Shown here piece by piece: positions 55,088 to 64,000 of a DNA stretch of 64,000 bases. Source of the DNA: Chaetomium olivaceum (Eukaryota; Ascomycota; Sordariomycetes; Sordariales; Chaetomiaceae); NCBI GenBank assembly GCA_039881045.1, contig JAYWVB010000013.1, positions 620,001-684,000 on the forward strand, in the 5' to 3' direction. The first letter of the stretch is position 1, and the number at the start of each line of letters is the position of its first letter. The notes beneath the pieces were generated by a model. That model was not told the DNA's origin, did not search any database, and saw nothing but the letters and a program-made list of their open reading frames with translations. A program made the position numbers and the translations under genes.

Positions 55088-57740
55088 CTACACCCGCGTC
55101 ACATAACTCCTCTTCTCCCCCGCCGCCTGTACCTGCGCCTGGGCCTCAATCTGAATAGCCTCCTTCAGCTTGCCCACCACCTCCGGCTGCCCGCCAAACG
55201 CCCGTTCCAGCATCTCATCCAGCTCCCTCTCCAGCTTACCCACATTCTTCCCACCCAACTTCCCAGCACCCGCCCCGGCCCCGACACCACGCGCCTCATT
55301 CAACACCCCCGCCCACCTCCTCGTAAACCCAACAATACTCTGCCTAAGCAACCCATCAAGCTGCTCACTCGCATCATCCACCGGTGCCACCGCAGGAGGA
55401 CCCCCCACCCTCGGCGTACCGCCACCCGCACCAATAGCAGGTGTCCCCCCCGGAACGGCCGGCGTGCTGGCCCCGCTGCGCGACGACGACCACAGCGATG
55501 AGCCAGGGATGTAGGTGCTTAGGGTGCCAAAGCTGCTAAGCAGGCCGCCGAGCAGGTTCTGCGGGCGCAGGGTGTCCCAGATCTGGGTGAAGGCCTGGCC
55601 GCCGCCACTGCGGATGTCGCCGATCTCGAGGGTGACGAGTTCGTTCTTGAGGATGAGTAGGTTCTTGATCATGAAGAGGTCCGGGTCTGTGGCGATGGTA
55701 GATCCCGCGGTGGGTTTGGCGGGGTGGGATTTGAGGCGGCCTTCGGCGCGCTGCAGGGCGGCGATGGATTCTTTGATGATTTTGAAGATTACAGGGCTGT
55801 CGCGTTGCTGGGGGCGGGTTAGTATTGGGTTGATGTGGTGGGATGACTGGGGGTATTCTCATGGTGACTTACACATCGTTCCTTGGGCATGGATTGGTCA
55901 AACAGGGCGAGGAGCTCCAAGGCTCGCTTGATGGGAGGAAAAGCGTTGGAGGCAATATCGCCGTTGCTGACCGGTCCAATCTTGAGTGCTTCCGGCGGGA
56001 CAACGGCTCTGGATATTGACTTAACGATCTCGGCTTCAAAGAAGGCGTCGGTGAAGGTCCAAAGATGCTCGGCGAGGAGCCTGGCGGCCAGCTCCCGGCA
56101 ACGTCCCACAAACGGCGTCTCGTCCTCGTCGTACTCAGGAAGCAGGTATTCGTTTGTAATCCATCCGACGAGGTTGCAAACGGTCTGTAAGTCGCTAGAC
56201 TGAAGGGCCGACTGCAGATTTGTGGAGATGGGTGTGATATTCGCTCCAGTGAGCACAGTGCGCTGTGACTTGAGCACAGCAAACGCAGACTGCGGGTCCG
56301 TTGAGTAGTGGGCGTCAACCGAAAAGATGCTTCTGAATAGTGAGGCTTCGGCGTCAGAGCGCTCGAAACACTGCTTCACAAAATTCCTCGATGCTGTATC
56401 GATCGATTCTTTGGCTTCTGCTCGGAAAACGTCAAGATCATGCTGGACAATGGGCTTCAGATCCCGCTCCCTGGCAGCCCAGTAAGAGTGAAACAAGTTG
56501 TTCGCGGTATTGGCGTATATGTCGGCGTTGAGGGCTGAGGATGGCTGGCCGTCCGGCTCGTAAGCGCTCTGGATCACAGCTTGGACGTTCGGGACTAGCG
56601 AGTACGACTCGAGCACCATCTCCTCAAAACGGCCGTACGCAAGCGCGTGGCGGGCCGACTCGGACTGGGTTGCCACGACCTGCTTGGATATCTCAGCTGA
56701 TACCTTGTTTAGGTGATTAACAAACGCCACCTCGAGCAGGTGTAGTGCCTTTGTAAGTAGCGCTTGGTACCGCGCGAGGTAAGTCTCGGCATCCCGGTAT
56801 AAATGCTATATCACGTCAGTCCGGAATTGCATCACATCGGCGGGGTGACTGACATTCTTGGTCATGAACTCTACGCAGGAGTCCAGGGTTGCCAGGATTT
56901 CGGCGAAGCTGCCCCCCTCGACTAACCGTCCTGCCCCAGGCGCGTTGAGGCGGCGGGTGGCCGAGTCGATGTACGTGTAGTATTGGAGATCTGTGCCGAC
57001 GTCCTCGGCTAGCGTTTCGAGACGTTTCTTTTCTGTTAGGAGGCCATCGCATTGGGCCTGGAAAGAACTTGTCTGGTCGTCAACGGAGCGGAACGACTGG
57101 CAGAGTGACTCGAGGACCTTCAATGCCGTGTCTGCATCGGCGATGAGGGTGCCTAGGTGGCGCTCGGTCATGGCGAGTTCGTCGTAGTATAACCTTGAGT
57201 CTCGTTAGCAGGGGGTAGGCGCTAGGTTAGCTAGATGGACACAAACAGGTATTCCTGCTGGCTTGCCCGCAACAGTTCCTTTCCTAGTGCATCGTCGTAC
57301 CCCTCCTCTTCCTCTGGCAACCCCACCGTCGCAGACTCCGGAACGGCCAATGCCTCCCAGCTATGGCCGTCCCGCCTCCTATTCCGCTTCTTCTTGGGCG
57401 CATGGCTAGAGAGCTGAGCCTTTACGATATCGTAGAAATCCGAGTAGGACTTGGCTCTTCGGGATAAGGTAGGTTCTGGTGGTAAATTGGCATCTTCCTG
57501 GTCCTCGAATAGGGCAGGGAGGGGTTCTGTTGTGTCGGCGTCGCCTGTAGTGTCCTGTTTAGGGTGGACACGATGTTAGTTCAAGTCGGCCACGCAGCGC
57601 ATTTGGAGATTGGGGAGTGAACGCACGTTTGGCCGCTGCAACAGCGATTGCTTGCGCCGATGGCCGGTACTTTGGGTTCCCGAAGCTGGTTGGCGCTGTT
57701 GAAATTCCGGTACAAAGCTGTACCAAGAATCTTCGTACAT
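55088..57740 (-). CDS. cog3: Conserved oligomeric Golgi complex subunit 3 (Cog3/Sec34)
   Basis: Cog3 is a lobe A subunit of the COG tether that captures vesicles recycling within the Golgi. Exons are 57740-57627, 57554-57247, 57193-56854, 56805-55873 and 55807-55088, with GT-AG introns of 72, 53, 48 and 65 nt. They total exactly 805 codons. The protein begins MYEDSWYSFVPEFQQ, then a basic segment (SSHAPKKKRNRRR) and the Sec34 domain (ELAMTERHLGTLIADADTAL, LETLAEDVGTDLQYYTYID), and continues in a long helical region (DAETYLARYQALLTKALHLL, HSYWAARERDLKPIV). The C-terminal exon has a Gly/Pro/Ala insert near residues 690-720. Intron 2 uses a weak donor (GTTTGT) but the frame and branch point support it. 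No frame breaks. Confidence 0.9.
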
Positions 57741-58149
57741 TGTCGGAGCCTTTGGTGTGCTGGGTAGATAGCACTCCTGAACTGCAGCCGCGGGTGAATA
57801 GCGAGGTCCGGCCACGGCACCAAGGTAATCTGTAAGGCACGGAGCTTGGCCGTATGCTCCATCCAATGCAGGAGACAATTCGGCTTGGTGGGGGCCTAAA
57901 TCCGGGGATGGCGCACGGGCCACAGCAAGAGCTCACAATGGATCAGATGCTTCCCGCTGAACCCTGAACTTTCAAAGCTCCCAGAGCTTGCCTGAGCTTG
58001 TGAGATACCTTATCTAAGAGAGCGGTTTTGGTCTATCCCCGCACTCACTCAATTCTTTTTCGACAGGCTCAACCGTGGGATCGAGAAGCCCTGGGAAAAC
58101 ACTAATAGCAACCCAAACAATGACAAGAGCATAAAACAAGCATCCGCAG
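57741..58149. promoter_or_regulatory. Divergent promoter region between COG3 and FMP25
   Basis: The two genes start 409 bp apart and read outward, so both promoters must fit here. No particular element is identified. Confidence 0.45.
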
Positions 58150-59935
58150 ATGCGCATGATGGCTTCACCTGTCCTGTCCCGGGCTGCTGCTCTCCGGCGG
58201 CCATCGTCACTCCGCAAAATCACTGCCGGTACCTCGCAATGGATCCGCCACTCTAGCTCATCCGGGCCAACACCGCGTTCTGGTCCTCGCACCTTTGGCT
58301 TACTGACCGTCATGGTCGCATCTGGCGCAGGCGCCCTCTGGGCGTACCCGTATTTGATCAACCAGCCCGAGCCAGCCGTCCCAAAACAGCTGGAGAAGGC
58401 CGAGATCGTCTACGAGAAGCCCCGGAAGGCGGCGGCATCTAAAGAGGAGAGTCGCGATATTGTGAGCTCGCAGCATCTTCAAATCAAGAAGAGCTGGGAG
58501 CACCCCGGCGTTTACGCTTGGGGGTCGAATACCGGGAAGGTCGTTGCGCCTGATTCGGACGAGACCGTCATCAAAACACCACGGCGGATCCCCTACTTTG
58601 ACGGCCAAATTCTCCGTGATCTCAAGTTGGATCGCGACTTCGGTGTTGCCGTCAACGAAAAGGGCGACCTATTGCAATGGGGTACCGGCTTCTGGAAGGA
58701 TACTGTTGCGCCAACCCCAACCTTGACGGGCAAGGGCATCACTAAGATCGCCATCTCGCGAGACCGCATTATTGCGCTTTCGTCTAATGGATCCGTTTAT
58801 TCCATCCCTGTCGCGAAGTCTGACCAGGTGACAGGTGAGAAACGGACCAACAAGTCATCATGGCTCCCGTTCTGGACTTCCGAAACACCTACCAGCTACC
58901 GGCCGCTCAACCCCCCTAATCTAGGCTGGGGTGAGAAGGTTGTTGACGTCAAGAGCGGGCAACAGCACTGCCTGTTGCTGACCTCCAAGGGCCGCGTCTT
59001 CTCGGCGGCTTCGAGCTCCGAAGAGTTCCCTTCCAAGGGGCAGCTCGGTGTGCCTGGCTTGACATGGCAAACACGGCCGCCTGGCCCGTATGACCAACCG
59101 CACGAGGTGAAGTCCCTAGGCGGCTCCAATATTAAGTCCATTGCCGCAGGCGCCTTCCACTCGCTGGCTCTCGACGACAAGGGGAGGGTGTTCTCATTTG
59201 GAGACAACACCACGGGCCAGCTCGGACGCGAGACGCCCGATCGGAGCAGTAGTCGACACACCGTCGGCCCTTCCCATCAGCAAGCTCTATAGCGGGACGA
59301 ACATGTTGCCCAAGGTCACCGGCATCGCAGCAGGCGGACAGAACAGCTACTTCACGGTCGACGCAACCAAGACCCAAAGCCAAACTCCGAGCGAAGCAGG
59401 CCGGACCGTTGCCGACACCTGGGCCTGCGGCGCAGGCATCCACGGCGGCCTAGGCACTGGGAAGTGGACGCACATCTCGGCGACGCCGACCAAGATCAAA
59501 TCGCTGTCGAGCCTCTACGAGTACGACGAGGCGGCCAACCGCGTCACGCCGATCCGCCTGGCGCAGCTGGCCGTCGGCAGCACGCACGCGTGCGCCATCC
59601 TCGACAACCTGACGCGGCTGAACGCGCCGCGCAACAGCAGCTCGGGGTCCGAGACCGACACCAACTTCGGCGCCGACGTCCTCTGGTGGGGCGGCAACGA
59701 GCACTACCAGCTGGGGACGGGCAAGCGCAACAACGCCAACGTGCCCGTCTACATCGGCCCGCTCGATGGCGGGCAGGCTGATGCGCAGGTCGGAAGGAAG
59801 GGCGAGGAACACCGCTTCCAGATCACGCCGCGCACCAAGGTGCGGTTGGGCGAGGACGGAAAAGGCAGGACGGCCAGCGTGGAGCAAAAGGTGGAGTGCG
59901 GTAGGTTTGTCACGGCCGTTTACTCGGCGGCTTGA
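58150..59935 (+). CDS. fmp25: Mitochondrial RCC1-repeat protein Fmp25-like, one frame break
   Basis: This encodes a mitochondrial RCC1-like beta-propeller protein; yeast Fmp25 is needed for respiratory complex III assembly. The Arg/Ser/Ala-rich N-terminus (RAAALRRPSSLRKITAGTSQ) is a presequence, followed by a membrane segment (FGLLTVMVASGAGALWAYPY, about residues 49-68). RCC1 repeats include GVYAWGSNTGKV, GDLLQWGTGFW, KGRVFSAASSSEE, KGRVFSFGDNTTGQLG, ADTWACGAGIHGGLGTG and DVLWWGGNEHYQLGTG. Near 59248-59252 the frame shifts by one base, between RSS and VDTPSALPISKLY. Dropping one base yields 594 residues to TGA 59935. No intron is needed otherwise. The indel may be a sequence error. Confidence 0.82.
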
Positions 59936-60259
59936 CCGATCGACCGGGGTTGTGTTGAAAAATTCTGAACGGGATTCGGGGCGGTGGACGGGACGGCGCA
60001 TGACCTGTTTGACTGTAACATATTGTACGACTCTTCTTTGGTTTGTATTATCTTTGTTGTACGATATTAGGGGAAGGATGCGGACATACCACTCCGTGTT
60101 TTCCGTTTGTGGCTCCCATGATCCATCGGTTCAAAATGCCGGAAATGAGCTGCCCTGTTTGGACCCGAGGACCTGGTTCACTACCCTTGTCACTCAACCC
60201 TCGGCTTGGCTTGGCTCAGGCGGCTCCCACTGAGATCCAACCAACTAGGTGAGGTTATT
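59936..60259. other. 3' flank of FMP25
   Basis: No gene seen. Confidence 0.4.
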
Positions 60260-61055
60260 TTAGGATTTTGACGGCGCCACTCTCGTGCATTCGCATGTGG
60301 AGGCCGCTTACACAGCTCATCTTATCGGCCGGCAGCCATCATGATTTGACCGCGATCCTGAGATCCGACTCGCCAACAAGGGGGGGGAGCAGGGCAGGAC
60401 TTTGGCACCGCGATGCCCGTTGTCCTCGTATCAGACCTGAGCATCAAAGGGAGCGGCAAGAATAGCGACGAGGTGCGTCGGCATGCCTCGACAGTTGACC
60501 AGCACGGGGTTTTTCGAGGCTATGAATGAGTATTTCAGCTATAGCGTTTGCCACGGCTGCAGTTTCCCATCAGTGACACTGCTGGGCGAGAGGAGTGACT
60601 GGGCGGATATGCTACGGCGCGTGGCCTGGTTTGGCATGGCTACCGACCATGAGAAGACTGCTGCGTGGACGGTGCGCTTAGCGAAAGTGCGTGGGTATAG
60701 GTAGCGAGCTTGGATCGGCCGGAGGATACGGATGTTAGGCGGTTTTGGATGCCGGTTGTTCATGAGACAGGCAGGCCGTCTTGGGGCAGTGTGGTGACGC
60801 TGTCGAGGTGGTTGACGGCGTTCTGTTGGTGGGATTTTGAGGGGAAGAGGGTGCAGAATTACACAGATCGGGAGCTTGCCTTCATCAAGGGGCGGTGGGA
60901 CAACAACAGAGGCTGATACTAGAGGGGTCGATTTTCCGGTCATTGCACGGGAGAAACTGTCTGCGGGCGTCGTGAAAGTCCGACTAAAGTTGTACGAAGA
61001 CGGAACAGGGCCTATGGGGGCGGTGCTATTGGCCGGGTCGATGGGATGCAGGTGA
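60260..61055 (+). pseudogene. DUF4419-family gene, decayed
   Basis: DUF4419 blocks occur in order but in different frames: VLVSDLSIKGSGKN (near 60420), FSYSVCHGCSFPSVTLLGER with DW (60530-60600), WLTAFCWWDFEGKRVQNYTD (60810-60870) and VDFPVIAREKLSAG...ILLAGS-like sequence (60920-61050). Stops and shifts separate them and no start is evident. DUF4419 proteins are common accessory genes in fungi; their function is unknown. Unlike the housekeeping genes nearby, pseudogenisation is plausible here. Confidence 0.68.
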
Positions 61056-61441
61056 TGGAGCAGGATCGCGAGACTACGGTTCAACCTGCTTTAAGGTGGT
61101 GTGGTTGCTGACGGCTTCGGAGGGGTTGTCGGGGGCCGGTAACTTGGTGAATCCCACGACGGCGCGTCATGGATTCAATCGAAAATGCCGAAGGTAGGTA
61201 GGTTCCCTTTGGCCAGGCGACGATATCCCAATATGTAGAAAGTTGTCTCAAGATCAGTGGTTCTCTCAAGGACAGCCCCGAGGGACCTCGCGGACACTCT
61301 GCCTCCCTAAGGTATGCACTCACTGGCCACAAAAAGCCGAACTCCTGAAGAAAATAAGCTCGTGTAAAATAAAGTAGGAAACGACAGAACAAGAAGAGAG
61401 GGAGGAAAGGAAGAGAAAAAGTAGACACGGGGTTAAATATA
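61056..61441. other. Spacer before transposon C
   Basis: No gene seen. Confidence 0.4.
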
Positions 61442-62921
61442 ACGTACTTGCATAACGAAGCGCCCACCATAACGAAGCGCCCACTTTTCCCGGACCTCAA
61501 CCACTTTGTGTAAGTCAATTCAGCCACAACAGCTCAAATCAATTGAAACTACTCGGAGTCACTGTCTTCAGACATCTCGCAAACTACTTGACATGTCCGC
61601 GCATTGTGGCCGGGCTTCTTGCAGTTGCTGCAGAGCCGAATGCGTGGCCCACCCACTGTTATACAACCACTACTCCCTGACGTTTCCTCGCAGTCCTTAT
61701 CACCAAGTCCCCGGTCAGCCATCAAACCCTTTGCCTCTTGTAAACTAAGTGATCCTCCTTCCTGCAGACGCGTTTTCTTTGTCCTACGGCGCTTGCTTAG
61801 TCGCTCATTTGCTGTACGAAGTTCCTGGGCCTCAGCTCGGAGTAACACCATTTCATGTGCCAATTTTATGCTCTTGGCCTGCAAGTCGATGATGTCGAAA
61901 ATGTGAGTCGGAGAGCTACCTTGATGGTTCTCGATCTTCCGCTTGAGAGTGATGGAGCTCTTGGTCGCGTCGTACGCATTGGATGGGGTCTTCAGGGCCC
62001 AAGTCGAGGCTGTTCCGGGACGCGAGTTTGGAGGAGATGGGGTAAGTGGCTTAGGGTCGAGGCAAGAAACTACCAATTCAGGGTCAAAAGGAACAAGGCC
62101 AGTTGCTCTAAAGCCCGCTCGTATGTTGTTCGCTGTGATTGAAGCGTGAAATGCCTCGACAAACGCGTCGAAGAAGTCCTCCTTCGTAATGTGGGTGATC
62201 TGCATCCGCATCATCTGCTCAATCCGCTTGCCGTACGAGGCCTTGAGCGGACTAAAACACCCAACATCAAGAGGCTGGAGAAAGTGGGAAGAATGGGGAG
62301 GCATGCAAAGTGTAACAATGTTGTTGGCCTTGCAGAAATCTTCGAAGTCGACCGAGTGGTGGCTTTCGTGGCCGTCAAGGATGAGCAGTCGATGTACCCC
62401 TCTCGTACGGCGTTTGGTAGCCTCGTCGAAATGTTTTAGCCAATCGAGGCCAATCTCATTTGTTGTCCAGCCATTCTCGCTTGTATGGACTCTCCATTCG
62501 GGCTGGAACCGGCTGTCCTGGTACCAAGGGAGGAGGTGGTTTTTCCCCTTGACGACAAAGTACGGCGGCACGACCCAGCCATCCGCACACACAGCTTGGA
62601 TCACCGTAACCCACTCTCGATTGCCAGGCTGCTTTGTGCGAGGCCGTCCACGTCGCTCGGAGCTCGTCACGACCTTTGCACTCGAAAGTATGCCCATCTG
62701 GAACCCAGTCTCGTCGAAGTTGTAGATGTCCCCCTCTTGGATCGCGTATTTGTCGATTACGTTGCGTACGAGCCGAAACCACGCGTTTACTACCTCGGGA
62801 TCTTCGCATTGGGCCCTCTGATAATCGATTTGACGTCGGAAACGCGTTGTAACCTTGGAATGTCGCTTTACGAAACCGTTTGCCCATCGGGGTCCGACGC
62901 CCGACGCGCCGCGTGCGGCCC
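61442..62921 (-). mobile_element. Pogo/Fot1-type DNA transposon (C), interrupted by a Gypsy element
   Basis: After a TA (61440-61441) the terminus reads ACGTACTTGCATAACG, followed by two copies of ATAACGAAGCGCCCAC at 61452 and 61469. It carries a nearly complete DDE transposase. At 62921/62922 the sequence changes to the end of a Gypsy LTR, so the right part of the transposon is displaced beyond the retroelement, probably outside the window. Confidence 0.82.
61549..62921 (-). CDS. Pogo/Fot1-type DDE transposase, N-terminus cut off by LTR insertion
   Basis: The frame keeps the second half of the CENP-B/Tc5-type DNA-binding region (VGPRWANGFVKRHSKV), then the catalytic domain with acidic residues in IYNFDETGFQMG, LLILDGHESHHSVDF and HFLQPLDVGCFSPLK. 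HQGSSPTHIF, a basic coiled-coil-like segment and a C-terminal CSNCKKPGHNARTC zinc knuckle follow. The catalytic core appears intact, with about 450 residues remaining. The first residues of the open frame (MLLVPH) come from the LTR, so the original start and first helix-turn-helix are missing here. The enzyme would cut and paste at TA sites; in this state it is probably inactive. Confidence 0.85.
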
Positions 62922-63120
62922 TGTGAGGGACGAGTAACATCTAGGCGAGGCACAAGGGCACTGCGTATGCTGACTCAATTCTGCTAATCGAAAGCTGAAG
63001 AAAGAGAGGAAAGATACAAGATAGCGCGTTGGCAACGCGAGAAGGCATGGCCAGAACGGAGCTAGTCCGGATGCGGAAGTGCACCTCCAAACCCCAACCC
63101 TGGGTGCGCTTTCCGTCACA
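62922..63120 (-). mobile_element. 3' LTR of chromodomain Ty3/Gypsy retrotransposon
   Basis: Read on the minus strand it starts TGTGACGGAAAGCGCACC at 63120 and ends CCCTCACA at 62922, 199 bp with TGTGA..TCACA ends. A polypurine tract (GGAGGGGGGGG) abuts its start. It inserted into the transposase gene of element C; the five bases outside its end are 62917-62921 (GGCCC on the plus strand). It shares its ends and an internal segment with the solo LTR at 54196. Confidence 0.88.
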
Positions 63121-63187
63121 ACCCCCCCCTCCAAAAAAGCTCGCCTCGAGCTTTAGTACATAGCTCAGCTATCGTTCCTTGACAGTC

Positions 63188-64000
63188 TCATTTCTTCTTC
63201 CGCGAGCGTCGCAGCTTCCGTCCTCCAGCCGCTGGTCGGTCGTCATCTGGGTGCGGCTCCGCGAACCGGTCCTCGGCTGCAGCCAACAGCCACTCGTCCA
63301 GACGCACTGGCGGGCCGGCCTGCTCTGGGTATTCGTCGTGGAATCGCTTGAGCTCCGCCGGCGCGTTGCGGAAATCGCTAGCCGGGTACCATTCGGCATC
63401 GGGGTCCCAACCGCGCCATTGCGCCTGGTACTGGAGCTTGCCGTAATGCGTACGACTCGCTACGATCTTCTCAACTTCCCATTCCTTCTCGCCAGCAACA
63501 TCTTCACCAGGTGGGTTCTCTGCCGCCTGGCCAGGGAGCGGATTGTTTGGATACCGTCGTAGCCGGTCAGCAGTAAACTCGGCTGATCCCCGCCAGGATT
63601 CCGGGACGTCCAAACGGTAGGCCCCTGTAGTAGTCTTCCCCAAGATCCTATAGTGTTGCTGGGTGACTGGGAAAGATAGCTTGTCGCTTGGTCGACCAGT
63701 CAGTTCGGACTGCTTGACAATGACCACGTGGTCGCCGACGTCAAAATCAGGCACTCGGCGATGACGGTTCGCCTGCTCGGCTTGTCGGTCCTGAGCCTTC
63801 TGGATCATGCCACGCGCGTAGTCAACGTAACCTTGGATACGACGTGCGGCTTCCTGTGCGGCCTCCCGGGACAACCGCTCTGTAGGGGTACAATCAGCGA
63901 AGTCCTTGGTTCTCGATTCCCAGTCAAAGGGCATCGGCATCGGGAAGCCGAACAACACCTCATGGGGCTGCAAGCCAGTGCTGTCGTGCGGGAGAGACAT
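63188..64000 (-). CDS. Ty3/Gypsy polyprotein C-terminus: integrase end plus chromodomain (partial)
   Basis: This runs off the right edge. From the N-terminal side it has the integrase end region (TGLQPHEVLFGFPMPMPFDW), a GPY/F-like domain (DFDVGDHVVIVK then RILGKTTTGAYRLDVPESW) and then a chromodomain (WEVEKIVASRTHYGKLQYQA, then WRGWDPDAEWYPASDF). Chromodomains in this class target integration to heterochromatin marks. The C-terminus is basic. Protease, RT and RNase H would lie beyond 64000. The frame is open throughout, so the element may be fairly young. Confidence 0.92.
   Translation of the reverse strand: MSLPHDSTGLQPHEVLFGFPMPMPFDWESRTKDFADCTPTERLSREAAQEAARRIQGYVDYARGMIQKAQDRQAEQANRHRRVPDFDVGDHVVIVKQSELTGRPSDKLSFPVTQQHYRILGKTTTGAYRLDVPESWRGSAEFTADRLRRYPNNPLPGQAAENPPGEDVAGEKEWEVEKIVASRTHYGKLQYQAQWRGWDPDAEWYPASDFRNAPAELKRFHDEYPEQAGPPVRLDEWLLAAAEDRFAEPHPDDDRPAAGGRKLRRSRKKK

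Overview
The window looks like nuclear DNA of a filamentous ascomycete, most likely a Sordariomycete close to Sordariales. The signs are short GT-AG introns (about 47-110 nt, TAAC-type branch points) in most genes, fungal-only families (GT71 mannosyltransferase, FMP25, fungal NLRs), and two dispersed single-copy 5S rRNA genes resembling Neurospora 5S. No species can be named from the sequence alone.

Layout. 0.9-10.3 kb: conserved minus-strand genes (S10 carboxypeptidase, LETM1-domain protein, GT71 mannosyltransferase, flavin monooxygenase). 11.6-14.2 kb: a 5'-truncated LINE with a perfect 14-bp target-site duplication. 16.5-38.3 kb: housekeeping block (FRE/NOX-like reductase, VanZ-like membrane protein, SAGA subunit SPT7, cytosolic SHMT, a conserved nuclear-looking protein, an RMD1/DUF155 gene, a RINT1/TIP20 gene, a YMC1-like carrier). 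38.3-55 kb: accessory island rich in mobile DNA, with a gene joining an XPB/Ssl2 N-terminal domain to a divergent histone H3, two 5S genes, an NLR-like NACHT-ankyrin remnant cut by a LINE, pogo/Fot1-type remnants, an inverted LTR-like pair, a solo LTR, an F-box gene and a second NACHT remnant. 55-59.9 kb: COG3 and FMP25, divergently arranged. 60.2-64 kb: a decayed DUF4419 gene, then a pogo-type transposase into which a chromodomain Ty3/Gypsy retrotransposon has inserted.

Themes. (1) Many conserved genes are coherent only if single-base shifts are allowed, often in homopolymers: carboxypeptidase, LETM1, FMO, the 28.9-31.9 kb gene, RMD1, RINT1, F-box and FMP25. GT71, FRE-like, VanZ-like, SPT7, SHMT, YMC1-like and COG3 are clean and their exon lengths add up exactly. 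I read most breaks as base-calling or assembly indels, densest at 32.9-35.9 kb, but decay of some genes cannot be excluded. (2) The strongest candidate for something undescribed is the XPB-N/histone-H3 chimera at 39.4-40.6 kb. (3) The two 5S genes differ at paired positions of one helix in a compensatory way, as expected of functional 5S isotypes. (4) Insertions are nested and recombined, giving datable junctions.

Exon coordinates come from reading splice signals and matching frames to remembered family features. No database search was run.
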